A stretch of DNA of 64,000 bases from Acidobacteriota bacterium (GTDB lineage: Bacteria; Acidobacteriota; Vicinamibacteria; Vicinamibacterales; UBA2999). The translations under genes and the position numbers were made by a program. The notes beneath the pieces are model-generated. The model saw only the letters and a list, made by a program, of their open reading frames with translations, made no database searches and had not been told where the DNA came from. The stretch covers positions 174,556 through 238,555 of the forward strand of contig VFZN01000004.1 of the NCBI GenBank assembly GCA_016871195.1, in the 5' to 3' direction. This document shows, piece after piece, positions 35,547 through 45,631 of this stretch (positions are counted from its first letter, which is position 1; each line of letters opens with the position of its first letter).

Positions 35547-36596
35547 TCAGTGACGCGGACCGGGCGGTCTCGGGTAGTTCCACTGCAGTTCCCGCTCGAG
35601 ATTCCGCTTGCGGGCCCCGGCACGCGAATGGTCTGAGAAAAAGAAATTGACCAGGCGGCTTTCTTCGCCGTATTTCTCGAGAAATCGCTGCCAGACCTGC
35701 GGGGCGCGCTGCACGTCGAACCCGGCCTCGTAGGCGTAGCGCAGACCCACGCGGTCGGCCTGATCTTCCAGGTCGCGTCCGTATCCGGCATCGATCGCGG
35801 ATAAGGCGAGGCCGGCACCGATGGCGATGCTGTTCTTCAATGTCTCGTTGTCCACGGCCTCGGCCGTCAGCATGGCCGCGAGTGAACCCAGTTGCGTCCA
35901 GATGCCGCGACGTGCCTGCCGCCGCGAATGTTCGTGCGTGTAGTGCGCCAGTTCATGGCCGACGACGATGGCCAGTTCCTCGTCGGTCATGTCCTGCATG
36001 ATGCCGGAGAAGACCCAGATGGCGCCGTTGCCCATGGCCATCGCGTTCCAGTCGTCGTTGTCGATCACATACACGCGCAGGGCCGACCGGTCGACATACG
36101 GAGGTGTGAGACGGTCCACCAGTCCACGGACGCGATTGACCAGCAGGCCTTCTTCCAGCACGTCGCCGATGACGTCGACCTCGTCCTCGTCCTCGCCGGG
36201 CTCAAAGGCCGCCTGCTCGTCCCGCCACGCCTGCTCCAGTTCGTTCGTCCCCGCGAGGACGTCACTCTCGAACAGCGCGTCGTCGGTGTTGGGGCGCACA
36301 TCCATGTCGGCGGCGAGGATGCGGCCATCGGGCTGACGCTTGCCCTTGACCCGCACCTCCGCCCCCATCGGAATGTCGTCGAGACGTTTCGCCTCGCCCT
36401 TCCACTTGGTTCTGGCATTGGTATACACCCGCTGTCCGTCGACCACGACGCCGTCGGCGGTGCGCCATTCGGCGTAACTGTCGAGCCTGACGGTATCGGC
36501 GGCTTCGACCGTCACAGCGGGAGGAACCGGCAGGGGCGCGAGGTGTCCGAGGGTCATGGTCGCGACGGTGACCAGACTGCAGGCGAGAGAACGCAT
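35547..36596 (-). CDS. exported M48 family metalloprotease with N-terminal OB-like domain
   Basis: A 349-aa zinc protease. The leader (residues 1-33) is followed by a small beta-domain (about 35-100: TVRLDSYAEWRTADGVVVDG, GAEVRVKGKRQPDGRILA) resembling the DUF5666-type OB fold. An M48 catalytic domain follows, with HELAH at 214-218, the third ligand Glu277 in GRDLEDQADRVGLRYAYEAG, and YVIDNDDWNAMAMGNGAIWVFSG as in BepA/YcaL proteins. It probably degrades or checks envelope proteins in the periplasm. No Shine-Dalgarno is seen; TATAAC at about 36603-36608 lies close to ATG 36596, so the mRNA could be leaderless. Confidence 0.87.
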   Translation of the reverse strand: MRSLACSLVTVATMTLGHLAPLPVPPAVTVEAADTVRLDSYAEWRTADGVVVDGQRVYTNARTKWKGEAKRLDDIPMGAEVRVKGKRQPDGRILAADMDVRPNTDDALFESDVLAGTNELEQAWRDEQAAFEPGEDEDEVDVIGDVLEEGLLVNRVRGLVDRLTPPYVDRSALRVYVIDNDDWNAMAMGNGAIWVFSGIMQDMTDEELAIVVGHELAHYTHEHSRRQARRGIWTQLGSLAAMLTAEAVDNETLKNSIAIGAGLALSAIDAGYGRDLEDQADRVGLRYAYEAGFDVQRAPQVWQRFLEKYGEESRLVNFFFSDHSRAGARKRNLERELQWNYPRPPGPRH

Positions 36597-36646
36597 ATGG
36601 AACGTTATATCAAAGCGCTCTGATGAAGACCAGAGGCGTGCTACTG

Positions 36647-37645
36647 TCAGGCGTCGCTGTTTCCGTGCCTATCGCTATCCTTCTGGCCCAGATGGGGGCC
36701 GTATTGACGGTCGCCGCGCTGCTGGCGCGCGGCGTCGTAGTCGACCTCAGTGGCAAAGCCGTCGGTACCGCGCAAACTGGTGATGCGTCCCCGGTCGTCT
36801 TTCACCACCTGCGTGGCCTCGGGCAGCATGATGTCGACCCGGGTCTTCTGGTAGCCCTCGGGCTGCAGGCGCAGAAGGTAGCTGCCGATCATCGACCAGC
36901 GTCCGGTCGGAATGTCGCGGTCACTCGGAGTGGGGTCGGGTTCGCGGTCGGGTACCGCGGTGGCGGCCTGCTCGGCATAACTGGCCCCGGTGGCCAGCAG
37001 ATCGCGGAGGCGGGCCTCGGCCTCGAGCAGCGTCTGCACCGGCTGCGGCAACCGGGGCAGCAGGCGCCGGCGGATGGTCTCTGACGCGCGGTCCTTCACA
37101 TTGGCCTCAATCGTGGCAATGTCCTGCGCCGTGAGTAGGGCGTCGGCCGCGCGCCGAGGTCCGGGCGGCAGGCTCGAATAGCGTGCGTGCGCGAGAATGG
37201 CCCAGACGAGCGACTGAATGTCTTCCTGCGGCACCTGCGGGGCGGTCGACGCGCGCTCGAGCAGGCGGGTCACGATGGCGGCATGCGTGCCCGTGAGTTC
37301 GGGCGAATAGAGATAGCCGTCGCCGGTACGTGGTCCGGGCTTGCCGGCATACAGGCAGTAGGTTTCGAGCGTGGTTGACCAGGCACCCGGGCTCAGCAGG
37401 AATCCGCCGCCGGCATCGCGCGGCAGCGAGCGCAGTTCGCCGAAGCCCCAGGGGTCGGGCTCGTCGGCATCGGGATCGGCATCGAGGGCTGGCACGTCAC
37501 GGGCCACCGTCGCAGTGTCATTCGTCAGGCCCGGCGAGGTCGAGAACCAGCGGCCGAGTGCATCCTGGGCATGCGTGACTGGGGCCGGGCTCATCACGAG
37601 GGCGATGAGGAGGGCCAGGAAACCAAGAGACCGTGACGGCGTCAT
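36647..37645 (-). CDS. secreted protein of unknown function
   Basis: A 332-aa exported protein; signal peptide MTPSRSLGFLALLIALVMSP to THAQ. It contains TTLETYCLYAGKPGPRTGDG followed by a helical region with VPQEDIQSLVWAILAHARYS. The C-terminal third includes RWSMIGSYLLRLQPEGYQKT and VVKDDRGRITSL. I do not recognise the family. The last 20 residues are polar and low-complexity, so a late frameshift cannot be excluded. ATG 37645 is used; the longer frame runs into the divergent katG leader region. It is 50 bases upstream of the M48 gene on the same strand and may be co-transcribed. Confidence 0.65.
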   Translation of the reverse strand: MTPSRSLGFLALLIALVMSPAPVTHAQDALGRWFSTSPGLTNDTATVARDVPALDADPDADEPDPWGFGELRSLPRDAGGGFLLSPGAWSTTLETYCLYAGKPGPRTGDGYLYSPELTGTHAAIVTRLLERASTAPQVPQEDIQSLVWAILAHARYSSLPPGPRRAADALLTAQDIATIEANVKDRASETIRRRLLPRLPQPVQTLLEAEARLRDLLATGASYAEQAATAVPDREPDPTPSDRDIPTGRWSMIGSYLLRLQPEGYQKTRVDIMLPEATQVVKDDRGRITSLRGTDGFATEVDYDAARQQRGDRQYGPHLGQKDSDRHGNSDA

Positions 37646-37667
37646 ACGGAAGAGTGTATGCAATTGA

Positions 37668-39959
<2,292 letters not shown>

Positions 39960-39972
39960 CATCCCCAAAGCA

Positions 39973-40009
39973 GCCCGGCGGACGGCTCTGCACGAGCCGC
40001 CTCCCGGGC
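39973..40009 (+). terminator. stem-loop after katG
   Basis: GCCCGG pairs with CCGGGC and CGGCTC with GAGCCG around TGCAC, with a short mismatched bulge between. It starts 14 bases after the katG stop. No T run, so attenuation between katG and the next gene is also possible. Confidence 0.5.
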
Positions 40010-40044
40010 CATCCCTCTTCTCGCTGTCTCTCAGGAGTGTGCCG

Positions 40045-40620
40045 ATGCGTGTTCCCTCTGCTGCACTGACCCTGTCACTGATCCTGTGTGGGCTGGCGGG
40101 AGCGGCGCCGGCCGAGGCGCAACACACCTACAAGGTACTGGCGACCGCACGCACGTCGACCATGCAGTCCGAGATGGATCAGGCCGGAAAGTCCGGATAC
40201 CGCTTTGTGGCCGTCATGGGGGGCTCGACCGCCATCGGCGGCCGCGAAGTCGTGGTGCTGATGGAAAAGACCGAGGGCGACACCATGACCTACAGCTATC
40301 GGCTGCTGGCGACCTCGAAAACGTCCACGCTCCAGAAGGAACTGCGGGACGCGGGTGACGCGGGCTACGGCATTGTCGGACAGACGGTGTTTGAAAGCAC
40401 GTTCGGTGGCCGCGAGACGGCGGCAATTGTCGAACGCCGGGTTGGCGAAGACGTGGTGCGCTACGAGTACCGTCTGGTGGCGACGACGAAGACGTCGACA
40501 CTCGAACGCGAACTGCGCGACCTCGCCGAACTCGGGTTTCAGGCCCTTGATCTGACCGTGGGGCAAACCGCGTTCGGCGGGTCGGAGATCGTCGTCATCA
40601 CCCGACGCAAAGCCCGGTGA
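40045..40620 (+). CDS. secreted protein with three tandem repeats
   Basis: A 191-aa exported protein; signal peptide about residues 1-25. The mature part is three copies of a unit of about 50-58 residues. They begin YKVLATARTSTMQSEMDQAG, YRLLATSKTSTLQKELRDAG and YRLVATTKTSTLERELRDLA, and each contains GYRF/GYGI/GFQA and a closing (F/I)GG(R/S)E strand. Each unit looks like a strand-helix-strand of the DUF4177 type. AGGAG lies seven bases before ATG 40045. No function is known to me; a triplicated unit suggests a binding scaffold. It may be read from the katG transcript. Confidence 0.7.
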   Translation: MRVPSAALTLSLILCGLAGAAPAEAQHTYKVLATARTSTMQSEMDQAGKSGYRFVAVMGGSTAIGGREVVVLMEKTEGDTMTYSYRLLATSKTSTLQKELRDAGDAGYGIVGQTVFESTFGGRETAAIVERRVGEDVVRYEYRLVATTKTSTLERELRDLAELGFQALDLTVGQTAFGGSEIVVITRRKAR

Positions 40621-40697
40621 CGCCCGGATTCCATCCCCAGCAGCGCTACCGCCCCCGGCCAGGTGTATGCTGGCGCGTCTTTCTCAGAGGGGCAGAC

Positions 40698-41522
40698 ATG
40701 ACCGTGCGTGCGATGCGACGAGGGCTTGGGGTAGGCGTCACTCTGCTGACGCTGGCGGCAGCGGTGACCCTTGCGGCTCAGGGACCGCTGGCCGGACTGG
40801 GCGTGACCGACGGTCAGGGCAAGGATGCGCTCTTTGAGTCGCTGCTGCTCGGCGCTCCTCGAATGCCGAAGATGTCCGGTGCCTTCGCGGACGCATCGGA
40901 CAGCACGCGCGTGGCCATGGTGCAGGCCGCCTGCTCGGCGGCACGGGGATTCACCGAGAGCCAGGAATTCCTCAGCCGCTACGCCGACCACCGCGAGGCC
41001 AACGGTCCCGGGCGCGAGCCGACGGCCCCCACCATCGAAGAGGTGCTGGTCAGCCAGCGCAAGGCCTTCGAAGAGCAGGTGGTGCAGATGAAGACACAGC
41101 TGACGGATCTGACGCCCGCACAGGTGAAGACGCTTGAAGAGGGCTGGGCGGACGTGCGTCAACGGATGACCGACATGGAAACCGGCCCGCGGCGTGCCGA
41201 ACTCGAGGCGCTCATCAAGCAGCGCCGCGCACAGCAGATGCGGGCGTACGAAGCCGCCGTGAAAGAACACAACGATCGGTGGCCGCAGACAGGCCGCGCC
41301 CTCGTGGCCATTCGCCTGAAGGAGTTTCTCGAGGCGACGGGCGACGTGAATCACGCGGCCGCGACCACCACGCGAGACAGCCTGCGCGTGTTCACCGATG
41401 CGGCCCTCGAGGCCAGGCCAGCCGTGTGGAAGCTGCTGTTCAGGGCGGGCAAGCCCGCCAGCGACGCCGCGCGCAACTGCGCCACGCAGTGGCTGGCATC
41501 GATGCCCGCGGGGCCGGCCTGA
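40698..41522 (+). CDS. secreted helical protein of unknown function
   Basis: A 274-aa protein with a signal peptide (about residues 1-27, ending TLAAQ). The mature part is largely helical with heptad-like stretches (EEVLVSQRKAFEEQVVQMKT, PAQVKTLEEGWADVRQRMTD, QRRAQQMRAYEAAVKEHNDR), so a coiled coil is likely. Two cysteines (QAACSA and ARNCAT) could pair. GAGGGG precedes ATG 40698; the frame upstream of it lacks a leader. It follows the triple-repeat gene by 77 bases. No family recognised. Confidence 0.65.
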   Translation: MTVRAMRRGLGVGVTLLTLAAAVTLAAQGPLAGLGVTDGQGKDALFESLLLGAPRMPKMSGAFADASDSTRVAMVQAACSAARGFTESQEFLSRYADHREANGPGREPTAPTIEEVLVSQRKAFEEQVVQMKTQLTDLTPAQVKTLEEGWADVRQRMTDMETGPRRAELEALIKQRRAQQMRAYEAAVKEHNDRWPQTGRALVAIRLKEFLEATGDVNHAAATTTRDSLRVFTDAALEARPAVWKLLFRAGKPASDAARNCATQWLASMPAGPA

Positions 41523-41677
41523 TCGGTGCGCGACCCCGAGCGTGGCGGGCCACCGTTGCGCTCTGCGGCGGTGCCTGTCGCATACGCTGAGGTCGGCTCG
41601 GCGTGTTGCCACGCACCATGCGCAGGCTCGTGGTATCGGCCGCGCACGGCGACCGGCCTGGTGTGCTCCGTGCGCCG

Positions 41678-42265
41678 CTACCAGCCCGGCATGCGTGACG
41701 GGTCGAGTCCGTCGACTTCGAACCGCGCCTGTCGCGTGCCCCCTGCCTTCAACGGAAACGTGATCCGGAGATCGCGGGCACGTCCCGCCAGTGCCCACAG
41801 CGCCGCATGGTCATTGATGAACAGGGCGATGGCCTCATCGGTGTTCGGACGACGCGCCTTGATCGTGACCGGCCCCTCATCGTCGACCACCACCGTGACC
41901 GTGCAGCCCGGGGGGCAGGCGAAGTCTCCCGCCTGCAGCACGAGGTAACTGCTGCGGCCCCAGTTGGCATGGTCGCGGAAGATGAGCTGGACGGGCTTTT
42001 CGCCGCTCCCATCCGTATCCACACCGCCAGTGCTCAGAATCGAGGACGTCGTCTGGGCGCCGCCCGCCATCGTCGACTGCTGATACTTCCACAGCGCACG
42101 CAGGCGCTCGGCATCGAGGCGTGCGCGGTTTTCGGCACGGAGCCGCGCGTCTTCAGCCTCGCGCGCGGCCTGTTCGGCCGCGGCACGTTCGGCACGCGAG
42201 GGACCGCCGCTGCCGCAGGCGGTCACGCTCACGGCCAGCATCAGCACTGTCAGTGAATGACGCAT
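41678..42265 (-). CDS. lipoprotein of unknown function
   Basis: A 195-aa lipoprotein with a lipobox at about residues 14-17 (SVTAC). A charged Ala/Glu/Arg helix (residues 24-58) follows, then a beta-rich domain containing KPVQLIFRDHANWGRSSYLV, DFACPPGCTVTVVVDDEGPV (a likely disulfide pair) and a C-terminal strand RQARFEVDGLD. Start ATG 42265 lies two bases after the amidohydrolase stop, so the two genes are co-transcribed. Function unknown. Confidence 0.7.
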   Translation of the reverse strand: MRHSLTVLMLAVSVTACGSGGPSRAERAAAEQAAREAEDARLRAENRARLDAERLRALWKYQQSTMAGGAQTTSSILSTGGVDTDGSGEKPVQLIFRDHANWGRSSYLVLQAGDFACPPGCTVTVVVDDEGPVTIKARRPNTDEAIALFINDHAALWALAGRARDLRITFPLKAGGTRQARFEVDGLDPSRMPGW

Positions 42266-42267
42266 CC

Positions 42268-44013
42268 TCAGGCCTGGTACGAGATGCGTCCACCCACGAC
42301 GGTGCGGACGATGCGGAGGTCCTTGATCGTGTCGGGATCCACGGTGTGCGGATCGCCGGAGAGCACGACATAGTCGGCGAGCTTGCCGGCGGTGATGGAA
42401 CCCTTGAGCGCTTCTTCCTTCGACGCCCAGGCGCCGTTGTAGCTATTGATGGCGATCGCCTCGCGCACCGATACGCGCTGATTGGCGCCCCACACCTTGC
42501 CGTCCCAGCCCTTGCGCGTGACCATGCCCTGAATGCCCATGAGTGGTGCGAAGGGGCCCGGGCTGAAGTCTGAACCGGCGCAGGCATAAACGCCGGCATC
42601 GAGCATCGAGCGATACGCCATCGAACGCTGCATCATCGATTGCCCGTAGTACACGAACTTGTCGGGGTTGTAATACGCGTAGGTGGTGAACATCGCCGGC
42701 ACAGCCCCGAGGGCCCGGATGCGCCGCACGAGGTCGTCGGTGATGAGCGTGCAGTGCGTGATCTTCGGGCGGGCATCGGCCATGGGATGCCGCTGCTGCG
42801 CGCGTTCCATCGCGGTGAGGTACATGTCGATGGCGACATCGCCGTTGGCATGGCAGTTGACCTGAATGCCGGCGCGATGCACGCGCTCGACCCATTCATT
42901 GAGGGCCTCCTGCGTGTCGGTGACATTGCCCTTGTAGGGCGGCGTGCGATTCGGATAGGGCACACTCAGCGCCATCGTGCGTTCCGAGAACGATCCGTCG
43001 ACGGTGTGTTCCGAGGTCGAACCGAAGCGAATCCACTCGTCGCCGAATCCCGTGCGGATGCCCGACGTGATGAGCGACTCGAGCATGCTGCCGCTGGTCT
43101 CGAAGCTGACGCGATGCACCAGTTCGCCCCGTGCGCGCACATCCTGAATCGCCGCGAGATCGCCGCCCTGGTGGTGCACGCTCGTGAGGCCGTATCGCGC
43201 GAACTGCTTCGAGATATGCGCGATGCCGTCGCGCGCCCGGGCGGCGCGCTCAGCGGCCGTGTATTGAGGGCGCTGTCCTACGGCGCGCAGCGGTGCCATG
43301 GCGGTGTCGGTCACGCGGCCGCTCAGGTCGCCGTTCGGATCCTTGTCGTAGGTGCCACCCATCGGGTCGGGCGTCTGCTTCGTGATGCCGGCCATCTCGA
43401 AGGCCTTGCTGTTGTAGAAGGCGGTGTGGCCGCCGCGGTGCCGCACCACGACGGGATGATCGCGCGATACCTCGTCAAGGTCGCGCAGGTGCACGTCCCG
43501 CCCATCCTTCACTTTAGTGTCGTCGTAGAAGTAGCCTTCCACCCACGTGCCCGGCGGCGTCTGCTGGGCGCGTTCCTTCAGCTTGGCCACGATGCTGCGG
43601 ATGGTCACAAACTCCACGTCGAACGGATTGCCGACCAGCACGTCGTAGAGCAGGGTTTCTCCGCCCGCGTGATTGTGGCAGTCGATGAAGCCCGGTGTCA
43701 CGGTCATGCCGCGGCCGTCGAACATCTGCGTGGCGCGGCCGGCAAGATTCCGGATGTCTGCACTCGAGCCGACGGCGATAAAGCGACCGTCCTTTACCGC
43801 GAACGCCTCTGCCTGCGGCTGCGCGGCATCCATCGTGTAGACCGTCGCATTGACGACGATGAGATCGGGTTCGGGACGGCCGGTAGCGGTCCCCTGCAGG
43901 GCTTCGGCAGCGAGAGGTGAGGCACCGAGGGCGGGCACCGTCAGCAGGCCTGTGAGTGAGGCGCCAGACTGCTGAAGGAAGTGCCGGCGGTTCCGGCGGG
44001 AAGGCTGTGACAT
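42268..44013 (-). CDS. Tat-exported amidohydrolase (YtcJ-like)
   Basis: A 581-aa metal-dependent hydrolase of the amidohydrolase 3 (YtcJ) group. The N-terminus RRNRRHFLQQSGASLTG is a twin-arginine leader, so it is exported folded. Catalytic elements are FIDCHNHAGG (HxH-like, here HNH), NCHANGDVAID and ITHCTL histidines, and the aspartate in CAGSDFSPGPFAP. The C-terminus closes with SITAGKLADYVVLSGDP. Substrate unknown; formamide- or hydantoin-like amides are possible. AAGGAG lies eight bases before ATG 44013. A downstream lipoprotein gene starts two bases after its stop. Confidence 0.87.
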   Translation of the reverse strand: MSQPSRRNRRHFLQQSGASLTGLLTVPALGASPLAAEALQGTATGRPEPDLIVVNATVYTMDAAQPQAEAFAVKDGRFIAVGSSADIRNLAGRATQMFDGRGMTVTPGFIDCHNHAGGETLLYDVLVGNPFDVEFVTIRSIVAKLKERAQQTPPGTWVEGYFYDDTKVKDGRDVHLRDLDEVSRDHPVVVRHRGGHTAFYNSKAFEMAGITKQTPDPMGGTYDKDPNGDLSGRVTDTAMAPLRAVGQRPQYTAAERAARARDGIAHISKQFARYGLTSVHHQGGDLAAIQDVRARGELVHRVSFETSGSMLESLITSGIRTGFGDEWIRFGSTSEHTVDGSFSERTMALSVPYPNRTPPYKGNVTDTQEALNEWVERVHRAGIQVNCHANGDVAIDMYLTAMERAQQRHPMADARPKITHCTLITDDLVRRIRALGAVPAMFTTYAYYNPDKFVYYGQSMMQRSMAYRSMLDAGVYACAGSDFSPGPFAPLMGIQGMVTRKGWDGKVWGANQRVSVREAIAINSYNGAWASKEEALKGSITAGKLADYVVLSGDPHTVDPDTIKDLRIVRTVVGGRISYQA

Positions 44014-44127
44014 GGAGCGGCTCCTTGGGGACCTACGATACGGGCAGCGGGGCACGGACGCAAGGTTGCCGTGGTGCCGGTGCGCGAGTCGTAGCCCGGT
44101 CCGCGCCAGACGCCCCTGGGCCGAGCG

Positions 44128-45538
44128 TCAGTAGCCGGTGAAGTCGGCCATGAGGCGCGGCCACAGCATGAACGCGATGTCGGTGAGCATCAGGCCGCTG
44201 ATGAGCAGCGGCAAATGTGCGGCCTTCAGGGTGACGTCTCCCACCCGCCACTGATACTCGCGGAAGGGGGCGCGTGACGCGAAGGCCGACACCGTGAAGA
44301 GGAGGGGAGCCACATGCGCCAGGAACATGCGCGTGGTGGTGCCCGAGATGGGCTTATAGAAGGCAATGGCCACCACATACGCCCCGGCATAGGCCACGAG
44401 GAAGGTGGCCAGCGGCAGGTGACTCACCACCAAATCACGCAGTGCGCGTCGGGCCGAGAGGCCGAGGGCGAGTGCGATGCCGAGGTAGAGCACGAGGTAC
44501 TTGGCAATCCAGAAGCGCTGGTAGGTGACGACCACCATGTCGCGCAGCCCGTCCAGGAGGCGCGCGGCGACCTGGCCGACCGAATGCTCGCGCCAGTAGC
44601 GCGCCATGCTCGGCAGCTGATCGGGGGGCAGATCGGGCCAGCCCACCCCGTCGCCGTGCTGATACGTGCCGATGCTGGCGGCCGGCCAGTCGTCGTACCA
44701 GATGTAGAACGTCGTGTTCACGTTGTAGAAGTAGTGGCCCGAAGACCCGGTGGCTGTTCGCGATGTACGGGTAGAGCGTCAGCAGGAATGCGCCGAGGAA
44801 GAGAACCAGCAGGCCACCCCTTCGGAGGACACGGGTCGTTCGGGACGGCATCACCCTGTCAGGGGTCGGGGCCGGGTCCGCAAAGAAGAAGCCGATTTCC
44901 GTCACGAAGAACACGCCCGCGAACAGACCGACCAGCGGCAGCGCCGCCGCCTTGGTCAGGTGCGCCAGTGCGGCCAGCACCCCACCCAGCAGGGCCACGA
45001 CGGCGTCTCGCCGCTGCATGCCGCCGCGCAGCAGGTGGGCCTGCGCGAGGAACGCGAGAAACAGCAGCGTGTAGAACAGCAGTTCCGACTGCGCATAGCC
45101 GGCCTTGAAGATGAAGTACCCGAAGGCCACCACCAGCGTGAAGGCCGAGGCCCAGGCGGTCGGCAGGCGCCAGTGGGCCACGAGGGCGATGACGAGCAGC
45201 AGCACCAGTGACAGCCTGATGTTCAGCTGCTTGGCACGCTCGAAGAACTCGTCGGGTGACAGGGCCGGGTCGTAGGACAGCGCCAGGAATCCGGGATACA
45301 GCGGCATCCGGTTCCGCTCGCCGATCAGTTCGTCCTGCGTGCCCTGCCAGTTGCGGTGCATGGCGACGGCGTCCCACAGATAGCCGCTCTGGTCGGCCCG
45401 GGCCCTCGCGGTGTTCATCACTCGCGCGTGCTCGGTGGCACCGAGCACGTAGAACGCCCCGAGGGCAAGCAGCGCAGCCGCGAGCAGCACCCGGCCTCGG
45501 AGGGTACGCGGCAGCGACAGACCCGATAAGACCCACAT
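44128..45538 (-). pseudogene. GT-C type membrane protein interrupted by one extra base
   Basis: Two minus-strand frames make one membrane glycosyltransferase-like protein of 469 aa when joined. The first frame (from ATG 45538) gives helices and loops including MPLYPGFLALSYDPALSPDE and HLTKAAALPLVGLFAGVFFV, up to YPYIANSHRVFG. After the GGG at 44738-44740 (CCC on the plus strand) it turns Arg/His-rich. The other frame resumes as GHYFYNVNTTFYIWYDDWPA and continues with helices to the stop at 44128. Deleting one G restores the join. As with the TonB receptor at 33.5 kb, the extra base is in a G/C triplet, so a sequencing or assembly error is as likely as a true mutation. Confidence 0.82.
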
Positions 45539-45631
45539 GCGCCTGTTACCTTACCGCAGTCGCGCAACGCTGGACAGAGACCCCGCGGACCGCGTGCTAG
45601 CATACGGGCGGTTGCCGCACTCCGGGTGCCC

